Shown: positions 24,935-33,948 of the stretch, piece by piece
Numbering within the stretch: the first letter of the stretch is position 1
Layout: every line of letters starts with the position of its first letter
Assembly (NCBI GenBank): GCA_040902535.1
Contig: JBBDXD010000025.1
Location: 1-64,000, forward strand
Length of the DNA: 64,000 bases
Source of the DNA: Dehalococcoidia bacterium
GTDB taxonomy: Bacteria > Chloroflexota > Dehalococcoidia > DSTF01 > JACRBR01
Reading direction: 5' to 3'
Notes under the pieces: model-generated
Seen by the model: only the letters and a program-made list of their open reading frames with translations
Database searches by the model: none
Told to the model about the DNA's origin: nothing
Translations under genes and position numbers: made by a program

Positions 24935-25477
24935 TTATACCCGCGGCCCCCGCCGCTGGTCCGGCTCTCGGCCGCCTGCGTACTTCGGCTTGTAGTCCGG
25001 CTCCCGCCCCGCCATCTGGTCACGGTGCATGCGGTCGTGCCGATAATACGACCGCAGCCATTGCATCACCGTCAGGCTGCCGAACATCGGCTGCGATGCC
25101 GTCCGTTCAAACTGCTCCGGCTCGATGGTCTCGATGAGCGCGAGCGTCGTCGCTCGCTCCTGCCGAAGCTGCGCCGTCAGCTCCCCGACCGTGCGCTCCG
25201 TGGCCGACGTCAACGGGATCCCCGGCCGCACCCCGGCGACGCCCGTCAGGTCCGGGCTATCCTCGGCCAGCGCCCGCTCGACCCACGCCCGATACGACGT
25301 CTCCATCTCGGCCAGGTGGGCGAGCTGCTGCTTCGCCGACCACTGGGCTTCCCCCTCCGCATCGGGCCGCGCGAAACCCGCCTCCTTGTCCGAGAGTGCT
25401 TCAGCCTGGGCAAGCAAGGCATCCCGTTCCGACGTCATCTTGTCAAGTAATTCGCGTATCGCGTCTGGCGTCGCCAT
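24935..25477 (-). CDS. DinB-family (DUF664-like) protein
   Basis: 180 residues from ATG 25477. A longer frame to 25969 is open but overlaps two genes on the other strand. Four-helix DinB fold: AIRELLDKMTSERDALLAQA, WSAKQQLAHLAEMETSYRAW, ATTLALIETIEPEQF and QWLRSYYRHDRMHRDQMAG. His residues in AHLAE and YYRHDRMHRD fit the metal-binding triad. DinB proteins include thiol S-transferases, but the substrate here is unknown. The C-terminus is a short basic tail. Confidence 0.75.
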   Translation of the reverse strand: MATPDAIRELLDKMTSERDALLAQAEALSDKEAGFARPDAEGEAQWSAKQQLAHLAEMETSYRAWVERALAEDSPDLTGVAGVRPGIPLTSATERTVGELTAQLRQERATTLALIETIEPEQFERTASQPMFGSLTVMQWLRSYYRHDRMHRDQMAGREPDYKPKYAGGREPDQRRGPRV

Positions 25478-25578
25478 TACGGATCCCTCTCGAACCCTCT
25501 CGTTCGCCTGGAACGGCAGTAACGCCCTGCCGTCTCCGAGCGTTGATCGTGATGTCAAGCGTAGGAGAGGGAAGAAGT

Positions 25579-25854
25579 ATGGCCAAGCGCGACCCCGAAC
25601 GCACCCAGAAGATGCGTATCGCCGTTCGCTACCTGCTCGAGCGGGACTGCCTCGCCAAGGGCAACCAGTCCCGGATTGCGGAGCACTTCCACGTATCGAG
25701 GCAGCGCGTGCACCAGATCGTCGTCGAAGAGCGGAGGCGCCTCGGCTGGCCGGCCGGCGACGGGCATCTTGTCGCCGAACCCGCCTACGCCGTCGCGGCG
25801 CCATCCATCGCGGCGCCCTTTGCGTACGCCATGCGAGAGGAACGGCAGGTATAG
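25579..25854 (+). CDS. HTH protein, first of a tandem pair
   Basis: 91 residues from ATG 25579. The core KMRIAVRYLLERDCLAKGNQ and RIAEHFHVSRQRVHQIVVEE is a helix-turn-helix of resolvase/sigma-4 type. The tail is Ala-rich. The next gene, 1 nt downstream, encodes a shorter paralogue with an identical HFHVSRQRVHQIVVEER segment. They probably arose by duplication and may form a heterodimeric regulator. An A/G-rich stretch (GGAGAGGGAAGAAGT) precedes the start. Confidence 0.7.
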   Translation: MAKRDPERTQKMRIAVRYLLERDCLAKGNQSRIAEHFHVSRQRVHQIVVEERRRLGWPAGDGHLVAEPAYAVAAPSIAAPFAYAMREERQV

Positions 25855-25855
25855 G

Positions 25856-26062
25856 ATGGTCAAGCGCAATCCCGAACGCACCGAAAGGCTCCGGATCGCC
25901 GTCCGCCACCTGCTCGAGAAGCAGGCCCTTGAGAAGGGCATCCAGTCGACGCTCGCGCGCCACTTCCACGTCTCACGCCAGCGCGTGCACCAGATCGTCG
26001 TCGAAGAGCGCCAGCGATCACAGGCAGCCGCCAGCAGCTCGCACCACGTCGGCGTGAGCTGA
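25856..26062 (+). CDS. HTH protein, second of a tandem pair
   Basis: 68 residues. The sequence is parallel to the preceding gene: RNPERTERLRIAVRHLLEKQ, then TLARHFHVSRQRVHQIVVEE, then a short Ser/His tail. It starts one nucleotide after the stop of its paralogue, so the two are co-translated. A strong terminator hairpin follows 27 bp after the stop and closes the two-gene unit. Confidence 0.7.
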   Translation: MVKRNPERTERLRIAVRHLLEKQALEKGIQSTLARHFHVSRQRVHQIVVEERQRSQAAASSSHHVGVS

Positions 26063-26088
26063 CGCTGGCGCCAGCTGCAAGGCAGAAC

Positions 26089-26117
26089 AACAACAGAGGA
26101 GATGGGCCTCTGTTGTT
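26089..26117 (+). terminator. rho-independent-like terminator
   Basis: The perfect 11-bp stem AACAACAGAGG / CCTCTGTTGTT surrounds a 7-nt loop and is followed by TGTGTCTT. It closes the tandem HTH pair. Confidence 0.8.
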
Positions 26118-26216
26118 TGTGTCTTGCGAGCGGCGATCCGTGGGATGCATGGTCCGAACTGGCCGATTCCGCATATGATGGCATCCAGGGACCGTACCTG
26201 AACGACCGGACTGCAT

Positions 26217-26519
26217 ATGGCCACGATCGGCTACATTACGCTAACACTCGAGGCCTACCCCGAGGGCAAAGCCTTCGTCTCGCGCTGTCGAGAACTGGAC
26301 GTCGCCAGTTGCGGGGATACCGTCGGCGAGGCGATCGAAGCCGTGAGAGACGCTGTGGCCACGTATCTCAACGCCATCGGGGATCTGGGAGAGCGCGCGC
26401 GCATCTTCACTGAGCGTGGGATCGAGATCAGCAAGACAAAGCCCCGGGAGGTCCGCGTCGAGTCCAACCTTCCGCCCAATTCCTTCACGGGGAAGGTAGT
26501 CCTGCCAATCGCTGCGTGA
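26217..26519 (+). CDS. HicB-like (UPF0150) protein
   Basis: 100 residues. The N-terminal half has the HicB/UPF0150 pattern: ITLTLEAYPEGKAFVSRCRE, DVASCGDTVGEAIEAVRDAV and ATYLNAI. HicB proteins are antitoxins to the small HicA RNase. No clear HicA frame is seen before or after it. A GTG frame overlapping its stop runs into the heptad repeat and gives only about 33 basic residues, so it is not convincing. It may therefore be an orphan antitoxin or a solitary UPF0150 protein. Confidence 0.7.
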   Translation: MATIGYITLTLEAYPEGKAFVSRCRELDVASCGDTVGEAIEAVRDAVATYLNAIGDLGERARIFTERGIEISKTKPREVRVESNLPPNSFTGKVVLPIAA

Positions 26520-26570
26520 GCAAGCGTCCGGACAAACCGAGTCGGAAGAAACCGAACCGCAACGTCTACC

Positions 26571-26616
26571 GCCTCCCACCTGCATCCCGCCTCCCGCCTC
26601 TAGCCTCTAGCCCCTA
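26571..26616. repeat. degenerate heptanucleotide repeat (GCNTCCM type)
   Basis: From 26582 the units read GCATCCC, GCCTCCC, GCCTCTA, GCCTCTA, GCCCCTA, each 7 bases. An extra GCCTCCC lies at 26571. On the minus strand the units read TAGAGGC/GGGAGGC, and the TAG in one unit is the stop codon of dgt. Related tracts lie at 47947-47988 and 52620-52689. Confidence 0.7.
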
Positions 26617-27707
26617 AACCCCAGCCGCTCCGCAGCCGCCATCGCGAAGTGGTCCGTCATGCCGCTGATGTAGTCCGCCACCCGCCGCGACAGCGCATCG
26701 TCCGGGCGCGTGTACTCCGACGATGCAAACTCTTCGGGATGCGCCATCAGACGCTCCCACAGGAACTCGATGACGCGACGCGCGCGGTCCGCCTCCGCGA
26801 GCCGCTCCTCCCACAGGTACACGCTGTCGAACATGAAGTCCCGCAGCTCGTCGGTGGCCGCGCGTATGCCTTCGCTCATTACGATTGTCGCATCCGCCGG
26901 CAGCGCGCCGTCGACGCGCCGCGCCTGCGCCGCCGCGTATGACGCGTCGACGATATCGCTGACCAGCGTGTCGATGCGCTGCGAGTGCGTCTCGCCGAGT
27001 GCCCGCCGTGCGTCCCGCGGCAAATCGTCAATCGTCACTACGCCTGCCCGCAGCGCATCAGCGATGTCGTGGTTCAGGTACGCGACGGAGTCCGATAGCC
27101 GCACGGTCTGGCCCTCAAGCGTGCCCGCGAGCGGGCCGCCCCACTCCGCCTGCGACCAGTAGCGCTCGCCCAACTCCTCGAAGATCCCCTCACGCGGTTT
27201 CGAATGCTTGAGGATGCCCTCGCGCACCTCCCACGTCAGGTTCAACCCCGCGCCCGACGCTTCCAGCATGTCGACGATGCGCACGCTCTGCTCGTTGTGC
27301 CGAAAGCCTTCCGGCAGCAACTTGCCGAGCGCTTCCTCGCCGGCGTGGCCGAACGGCGTGTGTCCCAGGTCGTGCCCGAGCGCGATCGCCTCGGCGAGGT
27401 CTTCGTTCACGTCGAGCCCGCGCGCGATCGTCCGCCCGATCTGCGCCACCTCGAGCGTGTGCGTCAGCCGCGTCACGTAGTGGTCGCCGAGGGGTGCGAT
27501 GAACACTTGCGTCTTGTGCTTCAGCCGCCGGAACGCCTTGCAGTGGATGATCCGGTCGCGGTCGCGCTGGTACTCCGTCCGCATATCGGACGGCGCCTCG
27601 TGCCGCATGCGGCCGCGCGACTCCGCAGAGCGCATCGCCGCGGGCGCCAGGAGATCGCGCTCGCGTTGTTCGAGCCGCTTGCGAACAGTGCTGTGGGGGT
27701 GTGTCAT
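26607..27707 (-). CDS. dgt: deoxyguanosinetriphosphate triphosphohydrolase-like protein
   Basis: 366 residues with the dGTPase pattern. YQRDRDRIIHCKAFRRLKHK near 45 is followed by the HD site: H in LTHTLEVAQIG, then HDLGHTPFGHAGEEAL near 112-127. FRHNEQSVRIVDMLE and DSVAYLNHDIADALRAG follow. It should hydrolyse dNTPs to deoxynucleoside and triphosphate. Type 2 enzymes of this length are common. A TACAAT box lies 8 nt before the ATG, suggesting a leaderless message. Its stop codon lies in a heptad repeat. Confidence 0.9.
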   Translation of the reverse strand: MTHPHSTVRKRLEQRERDLLAPAAMRSAESRGRMRHEAPSDMRTEYQRDRDRIIHCKAFRRLKHKTQVFIAPLGDHYVTRLTHTLEVAQIGRTIARGLDVNEDLAEAIALGHDLGHTPFGHAGEEALGKLLPEGFRHNEQSVRIVDMLEASGAGLNLTWEVREGILKHSKPREGIFEELGERYWSQAEWGGPLAGTLEGQTVRLSDSVAYLNHDIADALRAGVVTIDDLPRDARRALGETHSQRIDTLVSDIVDASYAAAQARRVDGALPADATIVMSEGIRAATDELRDFMFDSVYLWEERLAEADRARRVIEFLWERLMAHPEEFASSEYTRPDDALSRRVADYISGMTDHFAMAAAERLGFRG

Positions 27708-27846
27708 CGGTGGTTATTGTAGGGTATCGCGTTTGAGGTTCCCTGCGACGCCCTGTTGAGAAGCATCTGCTTCCCAACCAGCGCGGCCTACGCGCTGTCC
27801 TATAAGATTGGCTCCGCACAACGAAATCGCCGCAGTTATCGACTGT

Positions 27847-28912
27847 TCACACTTCACCCCGACTGACGGCGCCGCTGCTTGCCTGCAGCGCATCTATCAG
27901 TCTATGAAGGTCCTCGCGTTGCTCTTGGAAGATGACGAGCTGGAGAGCCACAACAACCGCTGCCACAACCGCTAATCTTGCTCCCCCTCGCAGTCCGACT
28001 CGCTGTAGTCCAAGCATCGCCAACGGCACCATGACGATTGCCGCAGGAGCAAGTAGCCTCGCTGTGTCCGTCGCGAATGGCAGTTGCAGATAGACCCCTA
28101 GTAGCAACGCCGCCAGCCCGGCGTATCGAGTCAGAGAACGTGGATGGGCTAGCAACGCGAGCGGGAACAATAGACCCCAGACACCCCAAGTTAGAAATCG
28201 AGCGTCTTTGAACAGATCGCTAAGCGAGCCCGGCCATGATGCACCCACGCCGTATGAGCTCCCTTCGGCATCAAATATGAGACGCGGCAGCGCGAATGCC
28301 CCGACGCCCAACAATAGTGACAACGCGATAACGTCAACTCGACGAGCATCGACCGCCGCGACGACCAGGGGGCCGACGAGAACAAGCCCAACTTCCTTGT
28401 TGAGCACTCCGAGTACTAGCATTGCCAGCGCCCACGCCCCATCTTCGCGAAAGGCTCGCCCAGGTGCCCACCCCCATCGCCGCCATCGATAGCGGGTCAA
28501 CAAGCCCTTTATCGATAACGAAGAACTCTGCAACCCAGAACGTCGCCGTCGCGCTGCCAAGGCCGACGTAGCGCAACGGCGCTACGACACCAAGCTCCAT
28601 CTGGACGTAATACAACGACACGAGGAACACACCGAGCGCGACGAACGTGATTGTCCCGAAGCTCCCCGGAACGAACCCCGCGAGCCATGGCGTCAGCACG
28701 CGATACGCAAACGGAGCCGGCACAGCGACACCGTCGCTCATCCGAGAGTAATAGACGTTGTCAGGGCACACGTTCGCAGCGCATGCCGCGCCGTCCGAGA
28801 TCGTACCTTGCCACGAAACCACGACGTAGAGAATCGCCACGAGTGCAAACGATACGGGAGCGACGCGAACCAACATCCGCCGATGATCCCGTTCGACCAC
28901 TCTAGGTGTCAA
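27847..28912 (-). pseudogene. polytopic membrane protein split by a frameshift (GT-C-like)
   Basis: The 5' part (from 28912) encodes a first TM helix VSFALVAILYVVVSW, an extracytoplasmic Cys-containing loop, YRVLTPWLAGFVPGSF, further helices and VIDKGLVDPLSMAAMGVGTW. The frame is then lost. The other frame resumes with AFREDGAWALAMLVLGVLNK and carries at least five more helices to RLIDALQASSG at 27847. One indel near 28440-28480, next to a G-rich run, joins them. The whole would be about 350 residues and resembles membrane proteins of the GT-C or DUF2029 type. A sequencing error is possible. Confidence 0.65.
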
Positions 28913-28947
28913 TCCGACACGCTTAGAAACGCTCGCCGCTAGGCAGA

Positions 28948-28977
28948 AAGGTCGATGTTAGTTCCTCCATCGACCTT
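28948..28977. other. perfect inverted repeat, 10-bp stem
   Basis: AAGGTCGATG, 10-nt loop, CATCGACCTT. It lies in the 178-bp stretch between the broken membrane-protein gene start and the diguanylate cyclase stop. The T-run is weak, so it may be a terminator for the cyclase gene or an operator. Confidence 0.5.
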
Positions 28978-29090
28978 CGGTCGTCAGCTTGGGTGCTAGT
29001 ACCCGCGCGTCGAGGGGGTATCCATAAAATCGCCGAGCGATTTACAGACGCCGTTGGCCTCGGCCGCGCTATTGTTCTCGGAGGTCTGGG

Positions 29091-30665
29091 CTACGCCACC
29101 CGCTCGTCGGCTTCCCCACCCTCAAACACCATCACGCGGTTGCGGCCGGCGCGCTTGGCGTCGTAGAGCGCCGCATCGGCGAGGCGCAGCAGATCTTCGG
29201 GGCTGCGCGCGCCCGATGCGTGGCCTTCGGCGACGCCGATGCTCACCGTGACGCTCGTGTGGTGCTGCCGGTCCACCCAGAAGTCCTGCGACGCCACCCG
29301 CTCGTTCCACGCCAGCGCTGCGTCCGTCGCGCGCGGCAGCGTCAGCGCAGGCATCACGAACACCAACTCATCGCCACCGTAGCGCGCGGCGATGTGTCTG
29401 GCGCCCGCCGCCTCGCGCGCGAGCGCGCCGAGTTGCCGCAGCACTTCGTCGCCCGCGTCGTGGCCGTAGGTATCGTTGATCTGCTTGAAGTGGTCGACGT
29501 CCGCCATCGCCACGGACAACGGCGAACCCTCGCGGTGCGCCCGTTCGCACTCCGCGTTCAGCACCTCGTCTATGTAGCGGCGATTCGGGATGCCCGTTAG
29601 AGCGTCGGTGCGCGCCAGCAGGTGCTCCGAGCGCATACTGTCGAGCAGCTTCTCGTTCAGCGCCGCCAGGTGATGACGCGACTCCGCCAACTCGTGGTAC
29701 ATCTGGATGCCGCGGATCGTCATCGCCGCCTGCGACGCGAGGTCCACGAGGTACGCGATGTTCTCGAACGTCTGCGGCAGGTTCGATGCATAGCTCATGC
29801 AGCCGACCGCCTCGCCTTTGACGATCAGCGGCACGACGGCAGCCGAACGGATCAGCGCCGCCCGGAAGAACGCCCGCGCCCGCTCGTCGATCCGCGGATC
29901 GTTTTGGATGTCCTGCATCAGCACCGGTTCGCCCGTGCGGAACGCCTCGACCTGAATCGGGTTCGGCTTGCGCACGGCCGCCACCCAGCGTTCGCCCTGC
30001 GCCGTGGCTGCGCCCATGTTGTTGATCGCGCGCCGCACCATCGCACCCGAAGCTGCTTCGTAGACATCGATCGTCACCGACGTCATGCCCGAAACGCCGG
30101 CGATGATGGTGCACAGTTCGCGCAATACGTCTTCGATGCTGTCGTTGTCGGAGATCAACCGCGCGATGCTGCCCAGCGCGCTCACCTGCTCGTGCTGCTG
30201 CGCCGAGCGCCGTGCCTCCAGCGAACGCTGCAGTGCGATCGCGAACGGCGCCAGCGCCGCGTCGAAGAAGCGCATCGCATCGTCCGGCACGCCGCCAGGC
30301 CAGTCGCCGCGCACGACGATCATCTCGGCGCCGAGCATTGTCGCCGAAGGCCGCGCGGCGAACGCCGTCAGGTCGCGCGCACCTTCGAGCGGCGCAAATC
30401 CGCGGGCACGATCTTGCTCGAACCGAAAGGACAGCGGCCGCCCCGCGTCGGTAAGCTTGCGATGAATCACCCAGAGCGCGTTGTTGTCGGGCAGTGGCTC
30501 GTCGCAGAGCCGCGCGAAACCCTCGCCTTCGTCCGCAAACACCACGGCGACATCGCGCGCGCCGAGGCCTTCGCGCAGGAGCGCGCGCATCTCATCGAGC
30601 GCAGCCCGCGGCGCACCCGTCGAGGCGATCTGCGTCATGCGCGCGAGGCGCTCAATCTGCTGCAT
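29091..30665 (-). CDS. GAF-GGDEF diguanylate cyclase
   Basis: 524 residues from ATG 30665. A first sensor-like region lies at about 5-150. A GAF domain spans about 160-325 (LGSIARLISDNDSIEDVLRE, then SAAVVPLIVKGEAVGCMSYA). A short coiled linker follows, and then a GGDEF domain at about 355-515, with LTGIPNRRYID, ADVDHFKQINDTYGHDAGDE and the active site RYGGDELVFV. The signature is GGDEL rather than GGDEF/GGEEF, and no RxxD inhibitory site is seen 5 residues upstream. It probably makes c-di-GMP in response to a ligand. The HD-GYP protein at 40529 could be its counterpart. Confidence 0.85.
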   Translation of the reverse strand: MQQIERLARMTQIASTGAPRAALDEMRALLREGLGARDVAVVFADEGEGFARLCDEPLPDNNALWVIHRKLTDAGRPLSFRFEQDRARGFAPLEGARDLTAFAARPSATMLGAEMIVVRGDWPGGVPDDAMRFFDAALAPFAIALQRSLEARRSAQQHEQVSALGSIARLISDNDSIEDVLRELCTIIAGVSGMTSVTIDVYEAASGAMVRRAINNMGAATAQGERWVAAVRKPNPIQVEAFRTGEPVLMQDIQNDPRIDERARAFFRAALIRSAAVVPLIVKGEAVGCMSYASNLPQTFENIAYLVDLASQAAMTIRGIQMYHELAESRHHLAALNEKLLDSMRSEHLLARTDALTGIPNRRYIDEVLNAECERAHREGSPLSVAMADVDHFKQINDTYGHDAGDEVLRQLGALAREAAGARHIAARYGGDELVFVMPALTLPRATDAALAWNERVASQDFWVDRQHHTSVTVSIGVAEGHASGARSPEDLLRLADAALYDAKRAGRNRVMVFEGGEADERVA

Positions 30666-31079
30666 CAGCGCCGGTCGCCTCGCGCATCGCTCTGGCGCCC
30701 GCGTCGCGGCGGCGGCACGAAGCTGCCAAACGGGATCAGCGCCGAGGGCGTGAGCGCCCACGCGCCTGCCCGCGGCGACCATGCAACGCTGCGTTCATCC
30801 GTGCGCGGATCCGCGGTCTTCCGCTGCGCGTCCTTACGTGTGCCGAACCTCATGCCAACCACCTCTATCAGAGAGATAATCGGCGGTCGCGGCTCCAGAT
30901 TCAGGCTTCCGCTCGGCGCGATCGCCCCGCACCATCACCACCCCGGAGGATCAGGTGCCAGCACTCATCCTGCGGACGTTATGTGGAGCCAGTTAGTGCG
31001 TCTTCATTCGCCGCTGCTGCGCTGCGATGCCGCGCGGGCTTACCCCCCCCCCTCGACGGTGGCCCGGCGGCGCCTGAAG
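30666..31079. other. 414-bp non-coding stretch
   Basis: No convincing gene lies here. The open frames that cross it read in GC-rich shadow of the cyclase or hydrolase genes. A run of ten C bases lies at 31043-31052. No clear promoter or hairpin is recognised. Confidence 0.5.
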
Positions 31080-32258
31080 CTAGGCCGTCCACCGCAGCAG
31101 CAACTGGTACAGCCGGAACAGCAGCCGCGTGCTGTCGAAGACGATCACGTCCGGCCGCTGGTTCAGCTTCGGCTCCACGTGCTCGAACAGCCGCACTTCA
31201 TCGAAGTGCGCGGTCCCGCGTTCGCCGATCGCATCCTCCAGCCGCCGCGACTCCGTGTACGGGATGAACGGGTCCGCGCGGTCGTGGATGATGAACAGCT
31301 CCGCCTGCACCCGCTCGATGCTCGTGCGCGGCGAAAGATATTCGAGCTCTGACACCGCCGATGCCGGCAGCCTGTTGATCAGCGCCGGCACCGCCGCCGG
31401 ATCTTCGTTGGACAGGAATTCGTACGAGCTGCGCCCGATCGGCGAGAGCGTCGCCAACTCCGCCGGCCGCGGCTGGTCGTCTCGCACGAACCAGCGCCAG
31501 AGCAGGTCGCGGTCGTCCCCGTCCTCGACCGAGCGGATGATCTGTTGCGCCATCACCTCTTCGGCGTGTTCGCGCGGCGTCCACTCCTCGGCGACCTCGC
31601 CGTACTCAATGTGGTGCGTCGCGATCGCGCCGAAGGTCTGCAGCGCATCGAAGTAGCCGCCGAACGACACCACGTGATCGACCTCGTCGGCGATACGCGG
31701 GTCCGCCGCCGCCACGAGCGCCAGCGACCCGCCGACGCTCGCGCCGAAAAACCCGACGCGTGCCGGATCCACCGTCGGCAGTGACTGCACGTACTGAAAC
31801 TCCGCCACCAGCGCGTCGATCTCCTCCGCCACGACCTCCTCATCGTCCAGGCGTTCAGAGAACGGCACGACGATCACGACCCCGGCCCGCGCCGTGTCCT
31901 CCGCGATGCGCACCAGCCGCGGCTCGTCCAGGTCGAGCGGCGGCGCACCCATCGAGAAGACCACGCCCGGATGGTTGTCACCGGACGCCGGCATATACAG
32001 GTCCGCTTCGATACTGCGCGGCCCGTTGCGGCTCTCGTACTCGATCGTGATGCGCTCGCGCGTCGGCGCCTCGGTGATGAACTCGATCGGCCGCAGCGGC
32101 AGATCGACCTGAAGCACCATGTCCGGCAGGTAGATCGCTGCGAGCACCGCCACCCGTCCGCGGTGCGTCAGGCTCAGCAGGAACGGCATGCCGCCGATCA
32201 GCGCCAGCGCGAGTAAGAGCGGCCAGATCCGTATGAGGAAGCGACGGAGCAAATTCAT
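31080..32258 (-). CDS. membrane-anchored alpha/beta hydrolase
   Basis: 392 residues. The N-terminal TM helix WPLLLALALIGGMPFLLSL lies at about 12-30. The alpha/beta hydrolase core is at about 100-380, with nucleophile elbow GASVGG near 181, Asp in HDRADPFIPY near 330, and His in VRLFEHVEP near 362. The family resembles dienelactone hydrolase and prolyl-oligopeptidase-like enzymes. The substrate is unknown. The enzyme probably faces the outside of the membrane. It is divergent from the DUF3105-like gene. Confidence 0.8.
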   Translation of the reverse strand: MNLLRRFLIRIWPLLLALALIGGMPFLLSLTHRGRVAVLAAIYLPDMVLQVDLPLRPIEFITEAPTRERITIEYESRNGPRSIEADLYMPASGDNHPGVVFSMGAPPLDLDEPRLVRIAEDTARAGVVIVVPFSERLDDEEVVAEEIDALVAEFQYVQSLPTVDPARVGFFGASVGGSLALVAAADPRIADEVDHVVSFGGYFDALQTFGAIATHHIEYGEVAEEWTPREHAEEVMAQQIIRSVEDGDDRDLLWRWFVRDDQPRPAELATLSPIGRSSYEFLSNEDPAAVPALINRLPASAVSELEYLSPRTSIERVQAELFIIHDRADPFIPYTESRRLEDAIGERGTAHFDEVRLFEHVEPKLNQRPDVIVFDSTRLLFRLYQLLLRWTA

Positions 32259-32304
32259 TCTTCGCCGAAGTCTAGCGGCTCCCCCTGCTGGTCAATCGCG
32301 CCGG

Positions 32305-32310
32305 TATAAT
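32305..32310 (+). promoter_or_regulatory. -10 box of a leaderless promoter
   Basis: A perfect TATAAT lies exactly 7 nt before the ATG of the following gene, so transcription would begin at or next to the start codon. No good -35 hexamer is seen. Confidence 0.6.
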
Positions 32311-32317
32311 CCCGCCC

Positions 32318-33070
32318 ATGTATTCCCGGCTCACCTGGATGGACTGGACCATGCTCTCGCTGATCGCGCTGCTCGCGGCGTTCCACGCGGCGACGCTCGG
32401 CGGCGTCTTTCGAGGCGAAGACGCAGGCACGGGGCCGGCGTTCTTTGACCTCAGCCGCCTGCCCGAAGGCAACGCGCCCACCGGCCTCCGCGAACCGACC
32501 GCCGCCGACCGCGCCGAAGCCGACGCCAGCCCCGACCTGCCCGGCCGCTTCGTACCGACGCAGGGGAAACGCCACAGCGGCGTCTGGCCGGGCGACCGTG
32601 TGCCGTACTGCCCCCAGGGCGAAGTGCGCAGTGATTGTTACGCATCACTGCCGCCTTCATCGGGTTTGCACGCGCCCGTGCAGCGCGCCGTGCGCCTCGA
32701 GGACGGCTCGGTGACGCCGCTGCCGCCGAACCCTGGTGTTTATGAGTTCAATCTCCCGCGCGAGGCCGTCCCGCACCTGCAGGAGCACGCCGGCGTGTTC
32801 GTCGGCTACAACTGCGCCACCGACGCTTGTCTCGACATCATCCCCACGCTCGAAGCGCTTGTCATCGAAGAATTGTCCGTCGGCGCGCGCGTCATCATGG
32901 CGCGCTTCAGCGACCTCCCGCCGGACACGATCGGCCTCGCCAGTTGGACCCGGGTCGATACGTTCGACGCGACGGAGTTCGACGCCGTGCGAATCAGCGC
33001 TTTCATCAAGACGCATAGCTGCCGCTTCGACCCCGAAGGCTTCTGCAGGGAGGACGCTCCGCAATCGTGA
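32318..33070 (+). CDS. DUF3105-like membrane-anchored protein
   Basis: 250 residues. The N-terminal TM helix WTMLSLIALLAAFHAATLGG lies at about 10-29. The extracytoplasmic part has SLPPSSGLHAPV near 110 and GVYEFNLPREAVPHLQEHAG near 140, followed by VFVGYNC. This matches the PP-SG-H and HxLEHG pattern of DUF3105, although one motif reads HLQEHAG. Four or more Cys residues (CPQGEVRSDC, CATDAC, CRFDPEGFC) suggest disulfides. The function is unknown. The message is probably leaderless (TATAAT 7 nt upstream). Confidence 0.65.
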   Translation: MYSRLTWMDWTMLSLIALLAAFHAATLGGVFRGEDAGTGPAFFDLSRLPEGNAPTGLREPTAADRAEADASPDLPGRFVPTQGKRHSGVWPGDRVPYCPQGEVRSDCYASLPPSSGLHAPVQRAVRLEDGSVTPLPPNPGVYEFNLPREAVPHLQEHAGVFVGYNCATDACLDIIPTLEALVIEELSVGARVIMARFSDLPPDTIGLASWTRVDTFDATEFDAVRISAFIKTHSCRFDPEGFCREDAPQS

Positions 33071-33176
33071 CGCGCCCCCGTGCCTGCTTGCCAACGCTAC
33101 GGCGTGGCTAGCGACGGCTGCCCGCGGTCACTTGTGAATAATTGCCCAATCGTGCGACAACCCCCACAATGCACTC

Positions 33177-33836
33177 GTGAGTTCCATCCAGCAATCCATC
33201 CCGCTCGTCGGCCAGAACGTCGAAGAGGCCGTCGATACCGATGTCGAGCAGAACATCCTGCTCACCGGCGTCGACACCGTCATGAACTGGGCACGCAGTT
33301 CGTCGCTGTGGCCGACGATGTTCGGTCTCGCCTGCTGCGCGATGGAGATGATCGCCACCGCCACCCCCCGCTACGACATCTCGCGCTTCGGCGCCGAGAT
33401 CTTTCGCGCTTCGCCGCGCCAGGCTGACCTGATGATCGTCTCCGGCACCTGCACGTGGAAGATGGCGCCCGCGATCCGTCGCATCTGGATGCAGATGCCC
33501 GATCCCAAGTGGGCGATCTCGATGGGCGGCTGCGCGATCATGGGCGGCCCCTTCGCGTACGCGTACAGCGTGCTCCCCGGCGTCAATCTCATCGTCCCGG
33601 TGGACGTCTATGTGCCCGGTTGCCCGCCCCGCCCGGAATCACTGCTCACGGGCTTGATCATGCTGCAGAACAAGATCATGGACTCGCGCGTCACCGGCCA
33701 GCGCGAGACCCCGCAGCCCGACGGCGACTTCAGCCGCTACCTCCCGCCCGACGACCCGATCCGGCGCGAACTCGAATCACTTTTCCCGCCGTATCCCGAG
33801 TTCAAGGCCGAAGAGTCGGCGCTCTGGGAGGGCTAG
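33177..33836 (+). CDS. nuoB: NADH-quinone oxidoreductase subunit B-like protein
   Basis: 219 residues, GTG start. The 20-kDa subunit fold has [20 protein letters not shown] (two adjacent Cys ligands), [20 protein letters not shown] and [14 protein letters not shown], which together supply the four cysteines of cluster N2. The N-terminal extension of about 30 residues is acidic. No other complex I genes flank it: a DUF3105-like gene precedes it and a kinase-like gene follows. The remaining nuo genes must be elsewhere, or this is a second or orphan copy. Confidence 0.92.
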   Translation: MSSIQQSIPLVGQNVEEAVDTDVEQNILLTGVDTVMNWARSSSLWPTMFGLACCAMEMIATATPRYDISRFGAEIFRASPRQADLMIVSGTCTWKMAPAIRRIWMQMPDPKWAISMGGCAIMGGPFAYAYSVLPGVNLIVPVDVYVPGCPPRPESLLTGLIMLQNKIMDSRVTGQRETPQPDGDFSRYLPPDDPIRRELESLFPPYPEFKAEESALWEG

Positions 33837-33948
33837 CCAGCCCCACGTGCGATCTGCCCAAAGGCGCACACAGCATAGCCGCGTATCCCTGCCGCATTCA
33901 TCGAGGTTGCAAGACGTGCAACTCCCTGCTGCATTCACTCAGGTAGTG

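Noticed and set aside
26516-26617. 33-codon GTG frame after the HicB-like gene as a HicA toxin
   Set aside because: It is basic, contains no HicA core and is made largely of heptad repeats.
29622-31352. 576-codon plus-strand frame
   Set aside because: Arg/His-rich antisense shadow of the diguanylate cyclase gene and beyond.
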